The notes: generated from the sequence alone by a model not told the origin. DNA of 64,000 nucleotides from Branchiostoma floridae (GCF_000003815.2 NC_049987.1:20449381-20513380), one strand, 5' to 3'; shown: positions 47,425 through 58,272, counted from the first letter of the stretch. Made by a program: numbers and translations.

Positions 47425-48473
47425 TCTCGACCTCTACCAGACTCCAAAGGTTGCTGGAGCAATAGTGACAAAGTACACTGAATAATATAACAGGGAGTTA
47501 GCGAGTCACAGTTTAGCTTTGCTCCCGTGGCCGACTTAGGCATAGGTCCTAATGGCCTTACTCCTTACTTCATACATGTATATTATTCAGTATGTTTGTT
47601 TTATAGTCAACATATAGATATACTACACTGAGAAGAAGACTCTCTGACATCATATATTCAAACCTTTCTCCACAACTATCTGTTGATACTAGTAAACTAA
47701 GATTGTATAGGCATCTCAAATCTGTGTTTGCCATTGAGAACTATCTACACACTTAAGACTTAATAAAATATAATATAAGATATAATATCAGATCAGCTAT
47801 ATGTAAACTCAGAGTAAGTGCACATACGTTAGAAGTAGAAAGATATACAAACTATTACCTGTTAACGAGAGATTATGTAAAAACTGTACAGGAAAAGCAT
47901 TGGAAATGAAATGCACTTTTTATCATTGACCATATTACAGTACCGAAAGAGACAAACTATCAAAACTAGTCAACAAAATTTTAACCAGCTTTGCACATCG
48001 TACCGAACTACAAAAATGTCGGCAATTTCATCCTCCTCTGCATTCAGAAAAGAAATCAACCCCAAAAGCATCTGTTTTAGATTAGTGGACGACTTTCATT
48101 TTACATGTACTTCATGTTCATTTCATTATTGTACATACCGTATAACTATCATCATTGTATTACTTGCAACTAACGTTCGGGCATGAAATTGCTATAAAGT
48201 TATTATAATATCTGAGGACACTTGACTGTGTATCACAGTCAACTAACAGGACTAAGGTGGTGCCGAAAAGCATTTATGAAATAAGGCAATTCTTGTATAG
48301 TGCAGCTTAAGTATTTCTGATAACGTTAAATACAAACGTAAAGAAGCCTTTTGTCGTTTGTTTTTTGTGCGTTCCTTGGTGTACATGTACTTTCCTTGGA
48401 GGATTCACTGGCGGAGGGTAAAGTGCCTTTCCCAAGGGCACAACGTGCAACATTTGGGTCTGTTAGGATTGTA
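47425..48473. other. spacer downstream of hydrolase B
   Basis: AT-rich DNA. A weak LINE-like stretch may be present near 47630-47760, but no coding motifs were confirmed. Confidence 0.4.
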
Positions 48474-48486
48474 GAACACAGAACCT

Positions 48487-49551
48487 TAGCATGAAAGTTC
48501 ATCTGTGTTGGTAGAATACATTATAGAAATTGCTAAACTTTCTTTCCAACACTGAATTAATATAGGGACTTACCCTAAATTTTCGGTCGAACTCCGTCGA
48601 CCTTGTTCACAGAATGACCCTCTCCAGCAGTGACGTCAGGAACACGCCACTTTTGCAGGAGGGGGTCATAAGTATCAGAAAGTCTATGCCGCCCCCCGTC
48701 TCTGTTGAGCGTGGGCCGGTGGGCTCTAATGTGCACTGCCTCCTTCACTCCTCGGGCAAAGAAATCCTGTTCCGAGTCTAGGATTTTGACATTATCCATT
48801 TGAAATGGAATGTCCCGGAGACTCTATGTGTATATGTTGCGCCACCTCAGATGATTTGACCGAGCTAGGACGCCGATGCTCGAGGAACCTAGTTTTTAGA
48901 GCACGTTCCGTCTCACCAATGTAAGTTTCCTTACAAGGGCCCTTTCTAGTCTTCCCTTGACATGTGATGTGGTACACTACACCACACCTACTTTCTTTAG
49001 GAGTTTTGTCCTTTGGTGCCACTAGGAAGTTCTTGAGCGTACGTGTTGGCTTGAAACAGGTCTTAATGCCGTATTTGTGGAAAACCCTCCTAAGGGCTTC
49101 TGAGGTTCCTTTCAAATAGGGCAAAACAACTAGACCTCTGTTTGATTTGGTAGAAGACTGGTTTTGAGTGGTGTTATTCTCGGGTTCTGACCTAGGTGTA
49201 GTGGCCTTCTTGATTGCCCAATCTGGGTAACCGCACACTTTCAATGCTCCGTACCTTGTTCCATAGAGCGGAGACTTTAATCACAGACCAGCGGGACAAA
49301 GCAAGAGAGAAAGACCACGTGTTTCAGGCATTGAGCCCACATTAGAGCCCACCGGCCCACACTCAACAGAGACGGGGGGCGGCATAGACTTTCTGATACT
49401 TATGACCCCCTCCTGCAAAAGTGGCGTGTTCCTGACGTCACTGCTGGAGAGGGTCATTCTGTGAACAAGGTCGACGGAGTTCGACCGAAAATTTAGGGTA
49501 AGTCCCTATATTAATTCAGTGTTGGAAAGAAAGTTTAGCAATTTCTATAAT
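48487..49551 (-). mobile_element. Penelope-like element with inverted partial copy
   Basis: The minus strand encodes the C-terminal part of a Penelope-like retroelement (about 49244-48575): a GIY-YIG endonuclease domain with CGVVYHITC, ETYIGETERALKTRFLEHRR and HIHIESPGHS, then the usual C-terminal tail AHRPTLNRDGGRHRLS. A stop follows RPKI. There are small frame changes, for example near 48792. A truncated copy in opposite orientation (49335-49551) pairs with the left end (48512-48735), giving inverted repeats of about 215 bases. A 13-base direct repeat gaacacagaacct flanks the whole (48474-48486 and 49552-49564), a good target-site duplication. No reverse transcriptase remains, so it is non-autonomous. 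Confidence 0.85.
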
Positions 49552-49986
49552 GAACACAGAACCTATTTATCGTCCGGACGCGTACCTGGACCTGGTTGTC
49601 TGATAAAACTTGTGAATGGACAATACTCAAAACAATGGTCCATTTCCCAACAAAGGAATCTGTTTGATAGAGTATCGATATCGATCCGACTTCTACTGGC
49701 GTTTAAAAATCATATCTCCATGTAAACTGCACTAATGCCTCTCTTAATTTCGACCAAGTGTGAAACTTCGCAAAAATGACAATAAAACACTTTCTTCTAC
49801 TTCGCTCTTGTTTCCTTGGGCCGGTATAAGCCCCAACATACGTGAACGCCTATCTGGCCTGTCGATATATTTTCTACTCAGTCCAAAATCCGTTCCACTC
49901 AGGCCCGGTTCTTCCGGGCCGGTCCAAGAAGAAATTGTACCAGTAAACAGTGCCGGTACCCACCCCTAATCATAGCACTTGGGCAC

Positions 49987-50190
49987 CAAGATTACTCAAC
50001 GAATTTCAGAGATAAAGAACTAATTTTATTACGTTTTGTGTATTTTGTTGTCTTCTTAGTCATACTTTTACGTATTACGCAATATCTAAATTATACAAAA
50101 TCGGCGAAAATAACACAACAGTGCCGTAGCGATCGAACCCCGCAGTGCCGCACCTGTGCCCCAAGTGCCTTGAGATACCACCATTGTACC
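49987..50190 (+). repeat. dispersed repeat, copy 2, before hydrolase C
   Basis: The same ordered phrases as 40243-40460. It ends about 80 bases before the hydrolase C start codon, so it must provide part of that gene's promoter or 5' leader. Confidence 0.75.
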
Positions 50191-50268
50191 ACGCCATCTG
50201 CCCGTGAACTTTGCCCGATAGATGACCTGGGTACCTGTGCCTGGCAGCAGAGTTATTTTCCCCACAAC

Positions 50269-53200
50269 ATGGCGCCTCGCGTGCTGCACGTGTCCGGGAC
50301 CAACCGCCAAGTCGGGCTCCAGGTCGGCAGGGGCACGAGGAAACAGATCCACGACTTCATGGGCTCCTACCACCGTTCAAGAGACATTGCCTCCTACAGA
50401 CCAGCGAGGGGCGGCGGGTGTATGAAGGTATGAGTCTGGCTCCCAGAAGGTGTGTTTTGACGCTGCAATGCCCATGACTTTTGTCGGCGCGGCGTTGGTT
50501 ACCAGCAAAGATACAAATACCTACATGTATAAGTCTAGTATAGAGTATTTCACACGCCAGGCTCTCGGCTCCGGTGCCAACATGCACAAAAGGCAGTTTT
50601 ACCTTTTTCTCGGGGCCTAACCTATTATAAAGGAGGCCTGTGTTGAATTTCATTTGGGGTATTTTGGCCCTGGAGCCAATGATCTGGCCAGTGCAGGCCC
50701 TGGAAACAGCCTGGCATCCAGGAGGCTAGGCCTGATGATAAACGCTATTAAAGTTGTCATTAGAATGACTCAAAGTCATCATATATTACCGGGCAAGGGT
50801 CATCTACATGTATACAAAGTGGTTATATATAGTGAGCAGGTTGAACGATAGTGTCCAAACTGCCCGTTCACGACTTCATGCAGTATGTGGGCGCACAAAC
50901 GCTTCTCACGATCGACTGAGCATTCGGAGACTCCCTCAAAAACAAATTGCTGTATACTATAACGTTAAGTAGCTGTTTCTTTTCCACGGCCAAAAGTTAA
51001 GTTGTGGTGTACTTATTCCTTCCATATGGTAGAAAGCGGGATCGTTGACCTCACCGGCGTTGTGCCAAACATGCGGACTTTGACCCGATTACGGTTACTG
51101 CTTTACACGCGGGGCCTGGGATGCAAGAAATGGGATCGAAAAGAATTGATCTCGATATTACTTCGATGTTATCTGTTCTGTCATTTTGTATTTCAAGAAT
51201 ATTGCATGACTCTGTCTATTCGAGGCATAGACTAGTAAAATGCGATATCTTCAAATGAAGGAAAAGGAATTTGACTCTCCACATCTCGTTTGGCACACTA
51301 TCTCCTCATTGTAGTTCTTTTCACATGTACTGTCGTTTCTTTCCTCAACATGAAAGCTTCTTTCATCGGTTTTGCTACAGTGTCTACAACATTTCTCGAA
51401 GTATCAGATTTGTAGCCTGCAATCTACTGCTATTTTTTTGTTTGTGGGAGACCTATTCCGGTACAGAGTACCCCACAGAAGTACCTGTCCGCCAATAGTG
51501 AACAATATGCTACGTTAACTAAGGCTTAGGTCACATTTCCAAACCGGGGCGAAAAATCAAAATGTATACCTAGAAATACACACATAGCATGCCTATGAAT
51601 ATCATTTTGACATTTTGTGTATTTTGGTGTCTTTCATTTCATTCTTTTCGCTCCCGAAAGCTGCCCGTCCGGGCCCCGGTTTGGAAATGTGACCTAAGCC
51701 TTAATCTGAACTTCCTGGTGATTCCCCCCGAAGGGTTCTTGAGGGCGGCGAAAACGGCATACCCCAACTATGTGGAGGAGCTGGAGGGGATGGCAGAGGG
51801 ATCAGAGGTTCCGTTCGAGCACTTGTTCATCGTCAACTACGAGTTCGAGCTCGAGCTGCTGAACATGAAGAAGAAAGAAGAGGTGGAAGAGTTGAAAGGT
51901 CTTGGGTTCCATTCATACGTATTACTAGATACATTTTTAACACTTCTGTAGCAGGGGCCTCCGTGTATGTTTGCCTCTTTGTTATGTCTACCTACGTTGC
52001 ATGAAAAATGAGTTCAACTGGTCATTGGACATTGGCCATGGATTTGAAATGACGTTTATTTCTTAAGTTTATCTATTTTACTTTTAAACGTTTTAAAATC
52101 ATCTTGCAATTCACACCTTGTTGTCAAGTGTACTTTGCTGAACTTTGTTATTTACATTGAAGTTGATTTTGATAAAATTCCCTGCATTTATTTGGCGTCG
52201 CTGTAGACTGCACCACCGTGTTCCTGTGAACCCTTAGGCATTGCATTAGCAAAAACCCGGTAGCTGTCGCTTAGTTTGTTTCACTTCACTTTAAGCTGCT
52301 TTCCGAGAGTGCCTACAAGTAGCTATAGAATATAAATAATTATATCAAAGTGTCCTTAGCAAGCACTCTCACAGCACTTTCGTCAAGCTTACCTTACTGC
52401 GGAGTTCGAAAGATACTCAACGAATTTCAGAGATAAAGAACTAATTCCCTTACTTTTTGTGTATTTTGTCGTCTTCTAAGTCATCCTTTTTCGTATAACA
52501 CAATACGTTTATCATAAAAAACGGAGCAAATTCTTGACGCAAGTGCGGTGAGAGTGCACCTTTAGCAAGCAAGAAATTTACCTTGAAGTTCATTTTGACA
52601 GGCTGCACCACGGTCTTCCTGAACTACCGTGACGGCCCGAGGGTGCTGGCACACAACGAGGACGGCCCGGCCGGCGAGCAGGGGTGCCTGGTGGTGGCGC
52701 ATGTCGAGCCGTACAGGCCAGTGAACACCAATAGAAATCTGAACTGGCGATAATGTAAAAATATGCAAGTTCAGGGTGTCATAATCTCATCCGTGAACAT
52801 TTCAGGTCATACGAACTCACCCCACACAGCAGCTCGTTATCTCAAGTGTTCAAAAGTCTGTTTTTTTTTTAATTCCGACCAGCGAAACTTATCGCAGCAG
52901 TCAAATATGCCGCCATCGTGGCTTCTAATTACGTCAATTTAGGGACTGACCACTTCAAATTAGGCGTCAGCATAGGCTCAAAAAATGGACCAAAGCCTTG
53001 TTTTTTTTTCGCCAAATCTGAACGTCTGTACCCTGCACTGTCTCACCAATATGAATGTTTCTTACATTTTCCTGCTACAAGTCGAAAGTTGTTATAGAAA
53101 TTGCTAAACGTTCTTTCCAACACTGAATTAATGTAGGGACTTACCCTAAATTTTCGGTCAAACTCCGTCGACCTTGTTCACAGAAGGACCATCTCTATCT

Positions 53201-56200
53201 CCAGCAGTGACGTCAGGAACACGCCACTTTTGCTTCTGGACTAACCTAAGATACCTATTTGTGACATCTGTGCACCCGTACGTTGAGGTCTCACAGCTTG
53301 TCTAGATTACTCCCGACTTATGCCAAAGATGGAAATNNNNNNNNNNNNNNNNNNNNNNNNNNNNNNNNNNNNNNNNNNNNNNNNNNNNNNNNNNNNNNNN
53401 NNNNNNNNNNNNNNNNNNNNNNNNNNNNNNNNNNNNNNNNNNNNNNNNNNNNNNNNNNTGACGGAGTTTGACCGAAAATTTAGGGTAAGTCCCTATATCA
53501 ATTCAGTGTTGGAAAGAAAGTTTAGCAATTTCTATAATGTATTCTACCAACACAGATAAACTTTCAAGTCGAAAATAGGCTAAAATACTGTGCCCCACAG
53601 GCTGCCCGGGGGGAAGACTCTGCCGGAGGAGAACTTCGTGTCGTACTGCTACACGGGCATCCTGCCGGGGGTGGCGTACTCCTTCAACTCCCACGGCCTG
53701 TGCGTCACGTGTAACACGCTGGTGTCAAAGGAAGCGGAGGAAGATAAGATCGGTGTGTAACAATAAATAAACATGTCTTCAATGTAGGAAGTATAAAGTT
53801 TTAAACTATTACACATATATGTTTTCGCAAAGTACTTTGTAGCTACGTGAAGGTTTTTATCGCTAATTTTAAAGTTCTTCATTGTCAAATAATGTACACG
53901 TAAATAGTTTGCTTGACTTGAAATGTATTAAAGTGTTTTATTGAGAATATATATTTTTCAAATATGCTTTGTAAAGATTTTATGACTACATAAAGTCAGC
54001 TAGTGATAGCTTTGAATAACTGTCATAGAGGTACTCAAAAGACAGATCCAAAACAGACAAACGTGTAAAAGCGTTTATATGCATCGTTTATATATATCGT
54101 TTATACATATCGTTTATATATATCGTTTATATTCATGTCTATACGCATCATCTTCCGTACAAGGGCCATCTTTTTTAATCGTTTTCCTTGGCTTTTCCCA
54201 TAATCATTGACTTCATTACCTCTTTAACGGTCGCCTTTAATAATCGTCTATTGTAAAAATACTGGTCGTAACTAGACATGTGTATTTGTCGAAGCAAAGT
54301 TCTCCTATACCAAACCAGGTGTATCGTTTGCTTGCCGAGCGGTACTATCCGCCACCTCCGTTGAGGAGGCCGTGGCAATGCTGAAGGGTGACGGTGTCGG
54401 CATGTGCATTGGTTACTCCTTCAACATGGCCAGCACCAAGGACAGCACCCGGAGGATGTACTCTGTAGAGACGGCCGCGGCGGTGGGGCAGGCGACCACT
54501 CTGGTGTCCGTGCACGCTGTGGAACCGGCGGACGGGAGTACTGAGGGACATTACTACCACTATAATCTGTAAGTATACGCCAAATAGCAATTACTCATTG
54601 ACAAGCAACAGCTGAATATGATTTTGGGAACAGCCAGACGTTTCAGGCAGAATCCACTACCATTTGTCAGTCACCTGGAAGTCTAACCTTCGTCAAATTA
54701 TCTAGAAGTATACTCTAGAGATCTTGAGATTCAAAACATGTTGGCTAGCTGTATCATCGTTAGCTTTGCAGTGTTACAGTGAGAGTGTGTTTTTCCTCTT
54801 TCTCCCTCTGTCAATACCACTTTCCTTCCCTCCTTCCCTCCCTCCCTATCTTACTCCTTCCCTACCTTCATTAACCTATCGATATCTTTACTCTTTCTCT
54901 ATACTCTTTCTGTCTTCCCCTCTCTCTCTCACTTTCTCCGATCACTTAGCATAAAGTAGAGAAATAGGCTACGTTGTCTGTCATAAGGCTATTTCAATGA
55001 TAAAAGGAAATGATTTTATGAGAACTTCACATTGACACCTAGAACTTACCGTTCGGTGCAAACTTCAGAGAGACAGACAATGTTGCTAGTTTCATTCAAC
55101 AAGCTCTCACGGTCTTGCCTCACAGTGTAGTTTGTTTATCTTCTCCAGATATGAACACCTCTCCGTTCCCGAGTGGCCGATGAGCCCCAGTTCACACCAC
55201 AGGAAGGCACGAGCCTCCGAAATGGCCGCACCTCGGAACAAAGGGGACGTTCTCGCTGTTCTAGGTAAAGACCAATCACTTATAACATTTAATTTCAAAC
55301 TGTTCGGTCTACGATAAGCAAAAGAAAAGACACATTTGAAGACTCCACCAAATTCCACCCAAATTTCGCTACGTTCACTGACAGAAAGAAAACAATTCTC
55401 CTTAATTCTGACATCACAAAACCCTCATATAATAGAAAAGGAAGGATCTTCCGCATTCCACTGTCTTTAAAAAAGAAATCGAACCCAATAACCCATAATT
55501 CTTCACTTAACATTCTACCTGCTGCCTAAATTGGCAATTATAGCATACTGAAAGTTCTTAGTGCAGAGCATTTTATGTATGAGTTCCAACGTCAGATCAT
55601 GGCATTCAGATGCTATCCTTTGCTTTACTTTACTTTAGGTGACATAAAAGACCCGGAGTACCCGATTTACCGGTATGGATCAGGAAAGGACAAGGGATAC
55701 ACACTCAACACAGGTTATTGCTTATCATCTATTTGTTTAAAATGTTTATGTATACGTGGTCCTATGATAGTTAAAACTACATGTATGTACTAGTACAGTG
55801 CGTTCTACTGTTGCAGTCTTTCTTCCAATCCCTCCATTTGATCCGGTTCATCGCGAGCTTTAGAATAAGACAGCTGATGTGCAGGCTATATACTCACGAC
55901 TGATTGTTTTTGTATGTTCAATGCTTCTTATCTAGTGCACAAGTATACAACTAAAAGTTTATTCTTGTAGAAAACCTTTATACCATACCAAACTAATTTT
56001 TACATTTTGACCCATTAGTAATTCATCAGAATTGAATGAGCTACCCAGCCGTTTGACAAATTCCCTAGCCTAGTAAAATAAACATATCAAACAGGTTGTT
56101 AATAGAATCTATGTATAATTCTTACCCCTGCAGCGGTGTTCGACCTTCAGGAGGGTGTGTTGGAGGTTCACACTGCCAACCCCACCACTACCAAGGGGCC

Positions 56201-56228
56201 GGCACTGCAGTTCTTCCTACCAGCTTGA
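50269..56228 (+). CDS. C45-type Ntn hydrolase (acyltransferase-like), copy C
   Basis: Eight coding segments: 50269-50427, 51734-51898, 52602-52716, 53601-53752, 54319-54568, 55149-55264, 55639-55713 and 56134-56228, about 375 aa if the exon 1 frame is counted as continuous. The self-cleavage cysteine is present (GCTTVFLNYRDG), with LAHNEDGP, ENFVSYCYTGILPGVAYSF and MYSVETAAA. Two oddities are seen. In exon 1 the frame changes by one base near 50376-50390: FMGSYH is in the ATG frame, while CLLQTSEGRRVYEG, the expected end, is in another. Also, the single exon 3 of copies A and B is split after EPYR by an intron with a GC donor and an AG acceptor. Codon after HNEDG is Pro, where A and B have Asp. 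It may be a young pseudogene, or the frame break may be a sequencing error. Confidence 0.75.
51520..51703. mobile_element. MITE with ccggggcccgg arms (copy 2)
   Basis: The ends taaggcttaggtcacatttc / gaaatgtgacctaagcctta match 35484-35690. The left arm lacks the ggcccggccggg part. It ends 30 bases before exon 2 of hydrolase C, within the region that normally holds the branch point and acceptor tract. Confidence 0.88.
52207..52229 (+). pseudogene. broken duplicate of hydrolase C exon 3 start
   Basis: After an acceptor-like gctgtag, the sequence actgcaccaccgtgttcctg copies the catalytic start of exon 3, and a TGA follows at once. With the upstream phase it would read Asp-Cys-Thr-Thr-Val-Phe-Leu-stop, so the Gly of the self-cleavage Gly-Cys is lost. 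Upstream intronic bases (ttgaagttgattttgata) also resemble those before the real exon. Confidence 0.7.
52355..52570. repeat. dispersed repeat, copy 3, before exon 3 of hydrolase C
   Basis: The same family as 40243 and 49987. Here the ends pair as inverted repeats (ttagcaagcactctcac / gtgagagtgcacctttagcaag), so the family is MITE-like. It lies between the broken exon duplicate and the real exon 3. Confidence 0.78.
52717..53600 (+). other. extra intron within hydrolase C exon 3
   Basis: Absent from copies A and B. It begins ...TACAG|gccagtg (GC donor) and ends gccccacag, joining in phase 2 to restore EPYR-LPGGKTLPEEN. It contains a Penelope-derived inverted-repeat unit (53088-53564) and an assembly gap. 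Confidence 0.7.
53088..53564. mobile_element. Penelope-derived inverted-repeat unit
   Basis: The left part (gttatagaaattgctaaacg, ttaccctaaattttcggtca) and the right part (tgaccgaaaatttagggtaa, tttagcaatttctataatg) are inverted copies of the 3' end of the element at 48487-49551. N bases fill 53337-53458. A 10-base direct repeat caagtcgaaa flanks it (53078-53087 and 53565-53574), consistent with a target-site duplication. Confidence 0.8.
54820..54950. repeat. C/T-rich low-complexity tract
   Basis: A pyrimidine-rich ccttccctcc / ctttct stretch in intron 4 of hydrolase C. Confidence 0.8.
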
Positions 56229-57223
56229 AGCCCCGTTAGAAATCAAGATCTGAACTGGGCCGACATGTCCAGATGGGCATTTTCGGCCAAAGTACGGCTA
56301 CGTTTTGTCTATTATTACTTGGGCTTTGAGCAATTCTTAGCAGGTCGTCCGTTGGGATATTAACATCCGTGATGTTAGATGTTCACCAAAAGTGCAGAAA
56401 AGACAATAACTTCAACTTTCCGGAATGATACACCGAGCAGATTTTCATTAAAAAATACGGTCGACGCTCGACGAGCTCTAGCCGATCTATAAAGTCAACC
56501 GGTGTTCGCTTGAATTGTGACGCAGACGTAAAGTCGACTGGCCTAGTGGACCAAGTAGTACTTGGACCAGTGGATTGCGTCCAAGTACCTCCCACATACG
56601 TGCCAAAAGCAACATAACAAATCAAAATCGTTTGGTTGGAAGCTGTATCGTGCTCCCCATTTGATACACCAAACTTACAAGCAAGGTTGTGTGTTGTATG
56701 GGGGAAATAAATGTGTATGTTGTTCATGTTATACAACTGCAGTTTTTGTATGGATCTTTGTCTCTGTTCATTTTATGTACCATTGAAGACGCCCTTATGT
56801 AAAATTCAGTCCATAGCCAATACGTCGTTTGCTGTTTTCTTTTGTTGTTGTTGATGTTGCTGTTGCAAAATGGTGACCAGGGACTTCAATGATAAACCAA
56901 TCGAATACGTCTTTCTGACAGTGAGTTATGCTTCGCTTACAACCGGGATATTTGCGGAAACGGAAAATAAAAGTACATTCTACGTGTTTCGTTGCCTTTT
57001 ACATGCATACTTTTCGTTCCCGACAGGGGGCGGGGCCCGGTTTGGAAATGTGACCGAAAATGTATCCGGGTTTGTCTGTAAAAGGAATAATCTTTCTACC
57101 AAAGACAGTCACCTCTTTCCTCTCCCCGAACGATCTGGAATGACGTCATGACGCATATCATGCCATATGAGCCGCCCCACATTTCTGCTACAGCTATCAG
57201 ATAAAAATGGCTGATGAAAATGA
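56229..57223. other. spacer between hydrolase C and the 129-aa gene
   Basis: Carries a partial MITE at 57010-57055 and a CRE-like tgacgtca at 57138-57145, about 80 bases before the next start codon. No coding exon was seen. Confidence 0.5.
57010..57055 (+). mobile_element. partial MITE (copy 3 of the ccggggcccgg family)
   Basis: cttttcgttcccgacag ... ggggcccggtttggaaatgtgacc equals the right end of 51520-51703. The left end is missing. Confidence 0.75.
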
Positions 57224-58272
57224 ATGACGAACGTGAGAGAATGGCGGCCATGGCGCGGCCCGTACGACAACCCATGGACGCTGGGTTTGCCTTCGACATG
57301 CATGCTCATGGGCTCTGTGGACCCCGTGAGTAGCTCCCTCAACTTTGTAATTTGCCAAGAGGTTATGTTTTCGTCAGAGCCTTATTGTGTGTGTGTGTGT
57401 GTGTGTGTGTTTGTGTGTGAGTGAGCTTGTGCTAGCTATACAGTGTATTTCGACTTCTGTTTTGAGTCCGTAAGATGGAGTATGTAACGCGTGATGCAAG
57501 CATTGCTGTAATGTAAAGGAGATGTTAAGGAGGAAGATATATATTTCCACCCCAACATCTGCTTGAAGATATGGTTTGGCGTGCTTGCCGCACTTTGAGG
57601 CCTCTGTCATTGGTATGAGTTTCGCTAGGAGCACAATTAAATAAGGCTATGTTTTGCCCACCGTAAACGCCATTTGGCTACTCTACTGCAAGTGCAACAG
57701 GGATTGCACAAGTGATGAAAAATCATGACGATTAAGCTTTGTCGATAATGATCATACGCATATAACTATTATTAATAAACTTGATGATTTTAACACATGC
57801 GAAAATAGCGCATGACCTTTAGTAAGGATGCATGTTTGACTTTTGAAGACCTACCTAAAGCTATGTGAACTACAAAGATGTGGAGGAATAGAGTCATGAA
57901 CATCCGTACAACAAGAGCGACAAGATTATCACATATTTGGTTGTGTAGATAAAGTGAAAACAGTTATGTCCATTGCCTTTACAGATGGCGGAGTGTATGA
58001 TAGAAAAGTATGTCCGAGAGCGAGAGGCAAAACTACAGTACGAGCGGACCTTCACCAAGCTGGTGAACTACGTCGAGCGGGGCCCGGAGGGTTTCAGCAC
58101 CGAGGAGTTTATCGGACAGCTTCGGGAGATGGCGGGGAAGGCGGCCGAGGCCGGGCACGACGACGCCCCGAGGCATCAACGGAACCTCGCCCGGATCGAG
58201 AAGTTGTCCGAAAAATCAGCAACTTGGGAAACTATCAGGCTGATATTCTATGACACAGAAGAAGAATCTTGA
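57224..58272 (+). CDS. conserved protein of unknown function, 129 aa (copy 2)
   Basis: Two exons (57224-57325, 57985-58272) joined in phase 0 after a GTGAGT donor. Exon 1 gives an aromatic-rich N-terminus (MTNVREWRPWRGPYDNPWTL). Exon 2 gives a charged helical protein (AECMIEKYVREREAKLQYER, KLVNYVERGPEGF) ending YDTEEES. It aligns with the 153-aa gene at 11468-13302 around NY(V/L)E(R/K)GPE(G/D)F, and the intron lies at the same point, just before the Met that starts exon 2. The copy lacks the later intron of the first gene. The family was not recognised. Alternatively, exon 2 alone could be the coding unit, starting at its own Met. Confidence 0.7.
57385..57422. repeat. (GT)n microsatellite
   Basis: GT run in the intron of the 129-aa gene. 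Confidence 0.95.

Noticed and set aside
49323-49551. A second separate gene on the plus strand next to the Penelope frame
   Set aside because: It is the inverted truncated copy of the same element's C-terminal end.
52717-53600. The idea that the Penelope insertion created the extra intron of hydrolase C
   Set aside because: The element's target duplication (caagtcgaaa) lies at 53078 and 53565, well inside the intron, so intron sequence existed before it arrived.
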